49,917 nucleotides of DNA. Source: Mycobacterium colombiense. GTDB lineage: Bacteria; Actinomycetota; Actinomycetes; Mycobacteriales; Mycobacteriaceae. A program made the translations under genes and the position numbers. The first letter of the stretch is position 1. The number at the start of each line of letters is the position of its first letter. This document shows, piece after piece, positions 23,925 to 32,488 of the stretch. The notes beneath the pieces are model-generated. The model did not search any database. It was not told the origin of the DNA and saw only the letters and a list, made by a program, of their open reading frames with translations. The stretch lies in contig NZ_QMEV01000038.1 of NCBI RefSeq assembly GCF_003284935.1, positions 1-49,917 of the forward strand. The letters run 5' to 3'.

Positions 23925-26764
23925 ACGATCTCGGCCTTCTGTGTCTGGGGCAGCGGGCGGGTACGCACCAGCGTGGGCCACCAGAACCACGGCCCGAGGA
24001 TGCGCAGGATGCACGGCACGACGAACGAACGCACGATCAGCGTGTCCAGCAGCAGGCCGATGCACACCGTCGAACCCACCTGGCCGACGGTACGCAGATC
24101 GCTGGTCAGCATTGCCAGCATGGTGAAGGCGAACACCAAACCGGCCGACGTCACCACGCCGCCGGTGCTGCCGAGCGCGCGGATCAGCCCGGTATGGATT
24201 CCGGCGTGCAGCTCCTCTTTGACACGAAGGATCAACAACAGGTTGTAGTCCGAACCCACCGCCACCAGGATGATGAACGTCAGCGGCAACACCAACCAGT
24301 GCAACGGCAGGCCGATGAGGTGTTGCCATACGAGGATGGAGAGCCCGAACGCCCCGGCGTAGGAGAAGGCCACCGTGCCGGGGATGACAATCGCCGCCAT
24401 CAGACTTCTGGTGAGGAACAACATGATCAAGAAGATCAGCACGAAGGCGGCGATCGCCACGATGAGCAGATCGGACGCCGCGTATTGCTTGATGTCCTTG
24501 TTGGTTGATCCCGAACCGCCGATGTAGACCTTCGAGCCGGCCAGCGAAGTCTCTTTGAGCGCAACGGTTATCGCCGTGGGGAACTGCTCAACGTGCTGCA
24601 CGCCCTCGGGGCCGTTGGCGTCCCCCTCATGGGTGATGATGAGCCGGGCCGCCTTGCCGTCGGGCGACATCAGCAGTTGCATACCCGTTTTGACGTCGTC
24701 GTTGTCGAAACCCTCGTGTGGGATGTAAAAGAAGTCATCACTGCGGGATTGATCGAAGTCGAGCCCCACATTGATCTGGTCTTCGAATGTCTGGTCGGTC
24801 TGAGTGGACTGCAGAGAAGACTGGCCGTAGGTGCTGACCAAAAGAGAGGCCAAAGCCTCCGAGTCGTCGGCCGTGAGTTTGAGCTGCGTGATGATTTGCG
24901 GCAAGGTCTTGTCGATGACCTCGAGAGACGTTACGGCGTCCTTGATGTCGTCGGCCATCTTGTCGAGGCCGTCGATCGACTCGAACAGCGACCTGAACGC
25001 GTAGCAGATGGGAATGTCGAAACAGTGCTTCTCCCAATAGAAATAGCTGCGAATAGGCCGGAAGAAGTCTTCGAGGTTGGCAAGGTTCGACCGTAACTCG
25101 TCGGTGACCTTTTGCATGTCCTCCATGGTGAGGACCGTCTTGTGCATCTCATCCGACATCGTTTGGAAGAAGCCGATCTCTTTGCGCAAGACCGCGACCG
25201 TGTGCTGTGTGATCTGTGCCTGCTCGTTCGTATTGGCGTTCTGCTGCAAGGTGAACGGGAGCTGTTGACCGCTGCCGCTGCCTTGCGTGGTGAACAAGTA
25301 GGGGATGGTGGCATGTTCCAGCGCCCTGCCCATGGGCCTGGTGATGCTTTGCACCATCGCGACGCCGGGGAGGCGTTGCAGGGCCTTGGCTGCGCGGTCC
25401 AATGAGATGAAGTCACCCGAGTTTCGCATGTCGTGATCTGACTCGATCATCAGCATCTCGGAAAACAGCTTGCTCTTCGGGAAGTGCCGGTCGGCGGCCT
25501 GGAAACCCAGGTTGGCGGGCGAATCGTGCGGCTGGTACTGGCGGTCATCGTAGTTCTGCCGGTACGTCGGCACGAAGATCGCCCCGAGCAGAACGGCGGT
25601 GGCGCTGGCGAAGAGGATCGGCACCGGCCACCGGACCACGCTCGTCCCGAAGCGCCGATACAGATGCGCCTTGGCCTTGCTTCTCGGGTCGAAGAGCCCG
25701 AAAAGGCTGCCCACGGTCAGGAACGCCGGGCCGAGCGTCAGCGCTGCCGCGATGGTGAACAGCATGCTGATCGCGACGGCCGGCCCCATCGTGTGGAAGT
25801 AGTTGAGCCGCGCGAAAGTCAAGCAGTAACACGCCCCCGCGATCGTCAGCCCCGAGCCGAGGATGACGGGCGTGACGCTCTTGTACGCGGTGTAGAACGC
25901 CTCCTCCCGGCTCTCGCCGTCGTGTCGGGCCTCGTGATAGCGGCCCATCAAGAAGATGCCGTAGTCCGTCCCCGCCCCCAAGGTCAGCGCGACGACGATG
26001 TTCACGGCGAACGACGAGAGCTCGATGTACCCGAGATGCCCGAGGGTCGCGATAACCCCCTTCGCCACCAGCATCTCGAACAGAACTCCGGCCAACGGCA
26101 CAAATAGGGTGACGATCGAGCGATACACCAGCAGCAACATCGCGATGATCAGGAAGATCGTCACGATCGTGATGTTGTTCAAGCTCGAATTCGCAATAGC
26201 CACAGTGTCTTTGGCGAGGGGGGCCGCGCCACTGACATAGACCCTGAGCCCGGGCGGTGGCGCGTCCTTGGCGACGATATCCCGAACGGCGGCCACGGAT
26301 TCGTTCGCTTGCATCTGGCCGATATCGCCCGCGAGACGCAGCAGCACGTACGCGCACTTGCCGTCGAGGCTCTGCGCCCCCGCCGCGGTGATCGGCTTGC
26401 CCCACAGATCCATGGCGTACTGCACATGCTTGGGGTCCTGCTTGAACCTGCGCATCAGATCGTCGTAGTACCGATGATCCGCGTCGCCCAGCGGCCGGTT
26501 GGCTTCGAGCACGATCATGGCCAGGCTGGTCGAATCGGACTCGCGGAACTTCGCGCCGATGGAAAGCAACGACCGCTGCGACGGCGCGTAGTGCGGAACC
26601 AGCGGCCCCGCCAACTCTTCGGCGACCCTCTCTACCTGCGGCATGAAGGTGTTCGTCGACACGGCGAGCAGGCCCCAGAAGGCGATGATCGGTATCGCGA
26701 GGACGCGGACCATCCTGGGGAAGAACGGCCGCTTCGCCCGAGGCTGGGCCTGGTGCTCGCTCAT
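23921..26764 (-). CDS. MmpL-family RND transporter
   Basis: The 947-residue protein has the MmpL architecture: TM1, a large periplasmic loop, TM2-6, a second longer periplasmic loop with helical coiled segments, then TM7-12. The proton-relay pairs are D267-Y268 (G-A-G-T-D-Y-G-I) and D839-Y840 (V-G-S-D-Y-N-L). MmpL proteins export lipids or siderophores to the envelope, and those with an MmpS are typically MmpL4/5-like, serving siderophores, glycopeptidolipids or drug efflux. The ATG at 26764 overlaps the MmpS stop by four bases. Confidence 0.95.
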   Translation of the reverse strand: MSEHQAQPRAKRPFFPRMVRVLAIPIIAFWGLLAVSTNTFMPQVERVAEELAGPLVPHYAPSQRSLLSIGAKFRESDSTSLAMIVLEANRPLGDADHRYYDDLMRRFKQDPKHVQYAMDLWGKPITAAGAQSLDGKCAYVLLRLAGDIGQMQANESVAAVRDIVAKDAPPPGLRVYVSGAAPLAKDTVAIANSSLNNITIVTIFLIIAMLLLVYRSIVTLFVPLAGVLFEMLVAKGVIATLGHLGYIELSSFAVNIVVALTLGAGTDYGIFLMGRYHEARHDGESREEAFYTAYKSVTPVILGSGLTIAGACYCLTFARLNYFHTMGPAVAISMLFTIAAALTLGPAFLTVGSLFGLFDPRSKAKAHLYRRFGTSVVRWPVPILFASATAVLLGAIFVPTYRQNYDDRQYQPHDSPANLGFQAADRHFPKSKLFSEMLMIESDHDMRNSGDFISLDRAAKALQRLPGVAMVQSITRPMGRALEHATIPYLFTTQGSGSGQQLPFTLQQNANTNEQAQITQHTVAVLRKEIGFFQTMSDEMHKTVLTMEDMQKVTDELRSNLANLEDFFRPIRSYFYWEKHCFDIPICYAFRSLFESIDGLDKMADDIKDAVTSLEVIDKTLPQIITQLKLTADDSEALASLLVSTYGQSSLQSTQTDQTFEDQINVGLDFDQSRSDDFFYIPHEGFDNDDVKTGMQLLMSPDGKAARLIITHEGDANGPEGVQHVEQFPTAITVALKETSLAGSKVYIGGSGSTNKDIKQYAASDLLIVAIAAFVLIFLIMLFLTRSLMAAIVIPGTVAFSYAGAFGLSILVWQHLIGLPLHWLVLPLTFIILVAVGSDYNLLLILRVKEELHAGIHTGLIRALGSTGGVVTSAGLVFAFTMLAMLTSDLRTVGQVGSTVCIGLLLDTLIVRSFVVPCILRILGPWFWWPTLVRTRPLPQTQKAEIV

Positions 26765-27204
26765 GCGGATTTGACCAGGCAATAGACGTGTGCGTCCTGG
26801 TGGGCATCGGACTGTTCGGCGCGGACGATGCCGTTCACCCGCAGCCGGCATCCGACTTGACCGCCGTGAACCTGCGCCGAGATGCTGCCGGACACCACGG
26901 TGAGTGTCGTCGCCTCGGTGTGCGACCAGGGCAAGGTCGTGAGATCGACCTGATGTGGATGCCCGTTGATGTCCACCCAGACGAGCATCCCGCCATCACC
27001 GACCGAGCCGAACAACTCATAGGTGAGCCGTTTGATGCTGAACTCCGGAGGCGCTGCCGGTTCATTGACGGTGATGACGGGCGGGGGATTGGAGAACTCG
27101 TGCACCTTCACCATCGCCACCCCGCCCACGCCGACGGCGATGACCGCGACCAACGGCATCCAGACTCGCGCCAACACGGTCCTGCCGACCGAACGAGGGC
27201 TCAC
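26761..27204 (-). CDS. MmpS-family membrane protein
   Basis: The 147-residue protein has one N-terminal TM helix (about residues 12-33) and an exported beta-sandwich domain with V-K-R-L-T-Y-E-L-F-G-S-V-G-like sequence, W-V-D-I-N-G, L-P-W-S and a conserved C-R-L-R-V-N-G-I-V-R. MmpS proteins are accessory subunits of MmpL exporters. It starts at a GTG and is coupled to mmpL. About 211 bases separate it from the next upstream gene; I saw no clear operator in that gap. Confidence 0.93.
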   Translation of the reverse strand: MSPRSVGRTVLARVWMPLVAVIAVGVGGVAMVKVHEFSNPPPVITVNEPAAPPEFSIKRLTYELFGSVGDGGMLVWVDINGHPHQVDLTTLPWSHTEATTLTVVSGSISAQVHGGQVGCRLRVNGIVRAEQSDAHQDAHVYCLVKSA

Positions 27205-27415
27205 TGGATCACCCCTCGGAGTCCGGTCCCAGACATCGTCTTCACGCCCCTTGCTCTGCCTTCAGGCCACTGCAGATAGTAGACGGCCGTGTACTCAAAG
27301 GACAGCTGATCGTGCAAACGATAGCGGTAACGCCTCCAGCGCGCGACCAGAAGGGCCCGCGGGCATACCTGGCGGCGACACCGACAGCGCCAGATGCCTT
27401 AGGCTGCTGCGTCCG

Positions 27416-27841
27416 TCAGGAGATCTTCCGTAGTCGCCGTTTCAACCTGGCGCTCCGCAGGATCTGAACAGTGAGGTTCATAGCGGCCAACATGGGGAAG
27501 ACCCCCAGAAATGTACGTTCGGAGGGCGTCGCTCCGTGCAGGTGGTAGAGGCTGCCGAACACGTAGAAACAGCCCAAACCGAACAACGTAGCGGGGAGGC
27601 ATAACGCCAGCACGGAGCCACGACCCGCAAGGAGTTGTTTCGCATAATTCAACTCGTCCTGCGACATGGGTTGGCGTTTACGCACTTTGGTGACTACCGC
27701 CTTGGCGCTGCCCACCTCTTCACCGACCGGGGTGGTCGTTCGATCGCCCAAACGTTTAATGAAGACGGCGGCAATGGTCGCGAACACCAGCGCAAGCGCG
27801 AGGCCTATCACGGTCAGCAGGCCATACAAAAACGAACTCAT
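27416..27841 (-). CDS. Small membrane protein of unknown function, three predicted TM helices
   Basis: The 141-residue protein starts at ATG 27841 with AAGGA further upstream. TM segments lie at about residues 5-27, 75-97 and 109-128; a basic cytoplasmic loop (V-R-K-R-Q-P-M-S-Q-D-E-L) separates the first two and the tail is Arg/Lys-rich. No family is recognised. It is upstream of MmpS on the same strand but separated by 211 bases. Confidence 0.68.
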   Translation of the reverse strand: MSSFLYGLLTVIGLALALVFATIAAVFIKRLGDRTTTPVGEEVGSAKAVVTKVRKRQPMSQDELNYAKQLLAGRGSVLALCLPATLFGLGCFYVFGSLYHLHGATPSERTFLGVFPMLAAMNLTVQILRSARLKRRLRKIS

Positions 27842-27927
27842 GCTCCAGTCCTTGCTCCGCCGTGGGGTTTACGAAGGCTCGCGGTGAACGCTACCCCAAC
27901 GAGTGCGGCCGGGCGTCAGCGTTTTCT

Positions 27928-28101
27928 TCAGTCGCGGTCCCTGATCACGTCGCGGACGATCAGTCCGAGCAGGGCGATCAGGCCGAGGGGTACGAGGAGC
28001 TTGAAGACGATCGAGGCGTGGCTGTAGAGCAAGCCGTACGCGAGCGTTCCGATCACCACCATGGTGAGCAGGATGGCGCGATTGATCTTGTCCGTACTCA
28101 T
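27928..28101 (-). CDS. Very small two-TM membrane protein
   Basis: The 57-residue reading starts at ATG 28101 (M-S-T-D-K-I-N-R-A). It has two hydrophobic helices (about 8-24 and 28-48) and ends in R-D-V-I-R-D-R-D. A longer start at 28137 would overlap the next upstream gene and add an Arg-rich leader. The hydrophobic profile favours a real gene. No function can be given. Confidence 0.55.
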   Translation of the reverse strand: MSTDKINRAILLTMVVIGTLAYGLLYSHASIVFKLLVPLGLIALLGLIVRDVIRDRD

Positions 28102-28133
28102 TGCAGGCAACCTAACTTCCCGGCGGCGAGACC

Positions 28134-29624
28134 TCAAAACCCGAAGTCGCCACCACCGCCGGAATCGGAACCACCGCCGCCGAAGTCCGATCCGCCGCCG
28201 AAATCGGAGCCGCTGGAGTCCCAGCCGCCCCCGGAGTCCCAGCCGCCGCCGAAGCCCACGTCACCGCCGCCGGAGTAGGCGGCGTCGTTGCCGGCGAATC
28301 CGACGTCGGCGCCACCCGAGTCCTGGTAGCCGCCGGTGAACCCGACGTCGGCCGGCGCGCTGTCGTAACCGGCCGCCTGTCCGCCGTCGTCGCCGTAGCT
28401 GTTGGCATCCGCGAACGCGGAGTCGCGGCCGGCCTCGAAGCCCCGCTCGTAGCTGCCGCCCCAGTGGTCGTCGAGCAGCGCGTCCATCAGCAGCACGTCG
28501 GTCAGCGCCCATGTCCAGCCGGGCCCCCAGAACGCGTACGGGTAATAGCCGGGGTAGAAGAACATCCCGTTGTGGTAGCCGCCGCCGTAGTAGTACGGGT
28601 AACCCGGCTGGGCGGTGGTGCTGTAGTTATTGTTGTTGATCGTCACCGTTTCGCCCGTGTCAGGGTTCTTGGTGCGCACCGTGGCCTGCTTGCGGTCGTC
28701 GGCCGGGACCGACGTCACCGCCGCGACGTCCGGTTGCCGCGGGTCGAGCTTGCGGTTAGCCTTGGCAACCGTGGATTCCACCACCCGCAGGTGCGCCCGC
28801 GCGGAGCCGTAATCGCCTTTCTCATAGGCTTTTCGGGCGTCGTACAGGCTGGCGTTGGCTTTCAACGATTCGGCGCTGACGTCGACGCCGCCCGCGCTCA
28901 GTACCGCGTTGTCGAGGTCGCTGACGTTCGACGTGGCCGCGATCAGTTCCTGCTTGATCTCCTCGCGCGCCTCGGTGTCCTTGCGGTGCTTGCGATTTCG
29001 GCCGACGGCGAACCAGAACAGGCCGGCCATGGCCAGCGCGATGCCGGAGATGACCAGCGTCACCTTCAACCACGCCCACTCGTCGTGCTTTTGGTGGGCG
29101 ACCGGTGAGGTGGTCGCGGGTCCGACGGGGGCCGCATTGGCGCTCGCCAGCCGGCCGACGAAGGCGCTGGTAGCGCCGTAGGGGTCGTTGCGGTGATCCC
29201 GTGCCGACTGATTCATGAATTGGTCGACGTTGTCCGCAATGGCCTTGGGCACGTTGTAGGCGCGCACGTGGTAGCCGCGAGCGTCGATGACGAGAATGAC
29301 GCCGCTGAATCCGGCGTTGCGGGCCAGCATGGCGGTGTGTACGGCGTCGGCGGTGGTCACACCGCTCTGGGCGGGCGACACCGCCGCCACCCAGACCGGT
29401 GGGCCCGCGCTCCACCGCCACGAGCTGGTGAGGATCTGCTGGTTCAGCTTGTCGGGGTTCTGCAGCGGCGGTCTGGCACCCGGGTCGACCACCACATGCG
29501 TCTGGGCGTCGAACCTGCTCACCAGCTGGTCGGTGTAGGCGTCGGCCGAAGCGGTCGGCGCGAGCAGCACGGCCAGTATCACGGTCAACGGGACCAGGAC
29601 AAGGCTGCGCAAGCGTACGGTCAC
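28134..29624 (-). CDS. Exported membrane-anchored protein with Gly/Ser/Asp-rich C-terminal tail
   Basis: I place the start at the GTG at 29624, preceded by AGGAGAG, giving 496 residues. A signal peptide (L-V-L-V-P-L-T-V-I-L-A-V-L-L-A then S-A-D-A) leads to an extracytoplasmic domain of about 150 residues with I-L-V-I-D-A-R-G-Y-H-V, faintly like TPM domains. A TM helix (L-V-I-S-G-I-A-L-A-M-A-G-L-F-W) and a charged helical region follow. Then comes a Tyr/Pro/Gly-rich stretch with Y-Y-Y-G-G-G-Y, and a long tail of repeated G-G-x-D and S-D-F-G-G units. Function is unknown. An upstream in-frame ATG at 29726 would hide the signal peptide. Confidence 0.8.
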   Translation of the reverse strand: MTVRLRSLVLVPLTVILAVLLAPTASADAYTDQLVSRFDAQTHVVVDPGARPPLQNPDKLNQQILTSSWRWSAGPPVWVAAVSPAQSGVTTADAVHTAMLARNAGFSGVILVIDARGYHVRAYNVPKAIADNVDQFMNQSARDHRNDPYGATSAFVGRLASANAAPVGPATTSPVAHQKHDEWAWLKVTLVISGIALAMAGLFWFAVGRNRKHRKDTEAREEIKQELIAATSNVSDLDNAVLSAGGVDVSAESLKANASLYDARKAYEKGDYGSARAHLRVVESTVAKANRKLDPRQPDVAAVTSVPADDRKQATVRTKNPDTGETVTINNNNYSTTAQPGYPYYYGGGYHNGMFFYPGYYPYAFWGPGWTWALTDVLLMDALLDDHWGGSYERGFEAGRDSAFADANSYGDDGGQAAGYDSAPADVGFTGGYQDSGGADVGFAGNDAAYSGGGDVGFGGGWDSGGGWDSSGSDFGGGSDFGGGGSDSGGGGDFGF

Positions 29625-29759
29625 ATCTCTCCTGCCACGAGTCGTTGCGTGAGCGCCCACCCTAGTCCGTTTCGGACGGCTCTGCCGCGCGGCCGGCTTG
29701 CGCTGGTTACCGGGGCGGCCGGCCAACCGCGGGCGCGTGCCGGGGCTCCCCGGCGACCA

Positions 29760-32282
29760 CTAGATCTTGACCGTCAGCGGCCAGACGTTCCAGATCTCGT
29801 CGCAATACTCGGTAATGGCGCGATCCGACGAGAACTTGCCGCTGCGCGCGGTATTGAGGATCGACATCTTGGTCCATGCCTCGCGGTCCTGCCACGCGGC
29901 GCTGACCCGCTCCTGACAGTCCACGTATGACGCGTAGTCGGCGCACACCAGAAAGGGGTCGTCATAACGCAGGTTATCCACGACGGGCTTGAACACCTCG
30001 GTGTCCCCGCGCGAAAACGTCCCTGACGCAATGAGATCCAGCACCACGCGCAGCTCGTCGTTGCCGTCGATGTAATCGTTCGGTCGATACCCGTCGGCCT
30101 TGACCGCCCCGACCTGCTGCTCGGTGAGTCCGAACAGGAAGAAGTTCTCGGGGCCCACCTCGTCGCGCATCTCGACGTTCGCCCCGTCCAGGGTGCCGAT
30201 GGTCAGCGCCCCGTTGATCATGAACTTCATGTTCCCGGTCCCGGAGGCTTCCTTGCCCGCGGTGGAGATCTGTTCGGACAGATCGGCGGCCGGGTAGATC
30301 AGGTGGGCGTTTTGCACGTTGAAGTTCGGCACGAAGGCCACCTTGAGGAACCGGTTCACGTCGGGGTCGGCGTTGACGGTTTCGCCGACCGCGTTGATGA
30401 GCTTGATGATCCGCTTGGCCAGGAAGTATCCGGGCGCGGCCTTGCCGCCGAAGATGAAGGCCCGCGGCGGGATCGACAGGCCGGGGTTGCACTTCAGCCG
30501 GTGATACAGCGCAACGACGTGCAGGACGTTGAGGTGCTGCCGCTTGTACTCGTGGATGCGCTTGACCTGAACATCGAACAGCCAGTCCGGGTTCAGTTCC
30601 ACACCGGCCACCGAGTGGATGTATCTGGCCAGGCGTGACTTGTTGGTGCGCTTGATGTCGCGCCACTCGCGCCGGAAGGCCGCGTCGTCGACGAACGGCT
30701 CGAGCCCGCGCAGGCGACCCAGGTCGGTCAACCAGCCGTCGCCGACAGTGCGGTCCAGTAGTTCGCGCAGCCCCGGGTTGGCCAGTGCGAGGAAGCGGCG
30801 CGGCGTCACCCCGTTCGTCTTGTTGCGGAACCGTTCCGGCCACATCTCGTAAAAGTCTTTCAGGACACTGCTTTTCAGCAACTCCGAATGGAGGGCGGCG
30901 ACGCCGTTGATGGCATGGCTGCCGACGGTGGCCAAGTGCGCCATCCGGACGAACTTGCCGCCGTTCTCACCGATCAACGACATCCGGGCGACCCGGTCCT
31001 CGTCGCCGGGGAAGTGGGCGCGCACCTCGTCGAGGAACCGGCGGTTGATCTCGTAGATGATCTCGAGGTGGCGCGGCAGCGACTCGGCGAACATCTGCAG
31101 CGGCCAGGTTTCCAGCGCTTCGGGCAGCAGCGTGTGGTTGGTGTACCCGAACGTCGCGACGGTGATGTCCCACGCCGCGTCCCAATCCAGCTCGCGCTCG
31201 TCGACTAGCAGCCGCATCAACTCGGCGACCCCGATGGACGGGTGAGTGTCGTTGAGCTGCAGCGCAAACCGCTGAGGCAGTTCCTTGACGGAAACATCCG
31301 CGAGATCGTCCATGATGTGCAACACGTGCTGCAGCGAGCAGGACACGAAGAAGTACTGCTGCAGCAGGCGCAGCCGCTTGCCGGCCTCGGGCTCGTCGTT
31401 GGGGTAGAGCACCTTGGTGACGGTTTCGGACGTCACCTCGTCCTCGACGGCCTTGTAGTAGTCGCCGGTGTTGAAGGCCTCCAACGCAAATGACTTGACG
31501 GCGCGCGCGCTCCACAACGTCAGCACGTTGCAGGTGTTGACGCCGTAGCCCTGGATGGGTGTGTCGTAGGCGGTGCCTTTGAGCAACCGTCCCGGCACCC
31601 AGCGGACGCGATCGCGGCCGGACTCGTCGGTGTAGTGCTCGGCGTAGCCGCCCCACTTCACCAGGAAGCTGACGTCGGGTTTGGCGATCTCCCAAGGGTT
31701 TCCGTTGTCCAGCCAGTTGTCGGTCTGCTCGACCTGCCAGCCGTCGTGGATTTCCTGGTCGAAGATGCCGAATTCGTAGCGGATGCCGTAGCCGATCGCC
31801 GGTCGTTCCAGGGTGGCCAGCGAGTCCAAATAGCACGCGGCGAGCCTGCCCAGGCCCCCGTTGCCCAGCCCGGGTTCCTCCTCGCAGGCCAGCACGGTGT
31901 CGAGATTCTGGCCCATCGCCGCCAGCGCCTCGCGAGCCGCCCGCTCCATCTGGAGATTCAGCAGGTTGTTGCCCAATTGCGGGCCCATCAAAAACTCGGC
32001 CGACAGGTAGCAGGTCACCTTGCGGCCGAGGTCCAGCGAGGTCTGCGTTGAGGCCACCCGGCGATCCTGCATGCGATCCCGCACCGCCAGGGCGAGCGCG
32101 CGGTAGTAGTGCTCGGGGCGCAGGGCCGCCGCCGGACGCCCGATCGAGTAGCGCAGGTGGTCGTTGATCGCCCGCTGCAGCGCGGCCGCGCTCATCCCGG
32201 TGCGCGAGTGCTCGATCAGGTCGGCCCGGGTGGGGCTGCCGGGGTCGAGCCCATCGGAGGGCGTCTGATCGACATCGGTCAT
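29760..32282 (-). CDS. glgP: Glycogen (alpha-glucan) phosphorylase
   Basis: The 840-residue enzyme releases glucose 1-phosphate from glycogen with PLP. It shows the GT35 signature around the PLP lysine, E-A-S-G-T-G-N-M-K-F, then N-G-A-L-T-I-G-T-L-D-G-A-N-V-E. Also present are G-N-G-G-L-G-R-L-A-A-C-Y near the N-terminal active-site region, Q-L-N-D-T-H-P-S and F-N-V-Q-N-A-H-L-I-Y. Length is normal. Its product is the substrate of the phosphoglucomutase at 2056, although the two are far apart. It stands alone and diverges from the DHA2 transporter. Confidence 0.97.
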   Translation of the reverse strand: MTDVDQTPSDGLDPGSPTRADLIEHSRTGMSAAALQRAINDHLRYSIGRPAAALRPEHYYRALALAVRDRMQDRRVASTQTSLDLGRKVTCYLSAEFLMGPQLGNNLLNLQMERAAREALAAMGQNLDTVLACEEEPGLGNGGLGRLAACYLDSLATLERPAIGYGIRYEFGIFDQEIHDGWQVEQTDNWLDNGNPWEIAKPDVSFLVKWGGYAEHYTDESGRDRVRWVPGRLLKGTAYDTPIQGYGVNTCNVLTLWSARAVKSFALEAFNTGDYYKAVEDEVTSETVTKVLYPNDEPEAGKRLRLLQQYFFVSCSLQHVLHIMDDLADVSVKELPQRFALQLNDTHPSIGVAELMRLLVDERELDWDAAWDITVATFGYTNHTLLPEALETWPLQMFAESLPRHLEIIYEINRRFLDEVRAHFPGDEDRVARMSLIGENGGKFVRMAHLATVGSHAINGVAALHSELLKSSVLKDFYEMWPERFRNKTNGVTPRRFLALANPGLRELLDRTVGDGWLTDLGRLRGLEPFVDDAAFRREWRDIKRTNKSRLARYIHSVAGVELNPDWLFDVQVKRIHEYKRQHLNVLHVVALYHRLKCNPGLSIPPRAFIFGGKAAPGYFLAKRIIKLINAVGETVNADPDVNRFLKVAFVPNFNVQNAHLIYPAADLSEQISTAGKEASGTGNMKFMINGALTIGTLDGANVEMRDEVGPENFFLFGLTEQQVGAVKADGYRPNDYIDGNDELRVVLDLIASGTFSRGDTEVFKPVVDNLRYDDPFLVCADYASYVDCQERVSAAWQDREAWTKMSILNTARSGKFSSDRAITEYCDEIWNVWPLTVKI

Positions 32283-32394
32283 GGTGGGTCCTACTCGCTA
32301 GAGAGGGTGTCAGCACGGCGTGGCCTACCCAGCGGTGTGCAGGCCGTCAGTCTCGCACGGGCGTTTGCACACCAAGAGCGGAATGGACGTCTGT

Positions 32395-32416
32395 CATGTG
32401 AACGGAAGCTCACGTG
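32395..32416. promoter_or_regulatory. Imperfect inverted repeat upstream of the DHA2 transporter
   Basis: CATGTGA (32395-32401) and TCACGTG (32410-32416) are complementary at six of seven positions around an 8-base spacer. It lies between the divergent glgP and transporter genes, about 73 bases before the chosen transporter start, a usual place for a TetR- or MarR-type efflux repressor. Evidence is symmetry only. Confidence 0.35.
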
Positions 32417-32488
32417 CTCGCGACGAGAGAGCGTTGCTATCGGGGTCGGTGGTTGCGGCGGCGACCCCACAGCGCAGAATCCTCATCC

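Noticed and set aside
24194..26785. Several long plus-strand open frames opposite the MmpL gene
   Set aside because: They are rich in Arg, His, Asp and Gly without family motifs, and the minus strand encodes an intact MmpL; these are typical high-GC shadow frames.
28134..28480. Gly-codon-rich repeats considered as a CRISPR or minisatellite array
   Set aside because: Repeat units are degenerate, have no unique spacers of constant length, and are fully explained by the Gly-rich protein tail.
29665..29677. Short hairpin GTCCG-TTT-CGGAC downstream of glgP
   Set aside because: Five base pairs with a 3-base loop and no T-tract are too weak to call a terminator in high-GC DNA.
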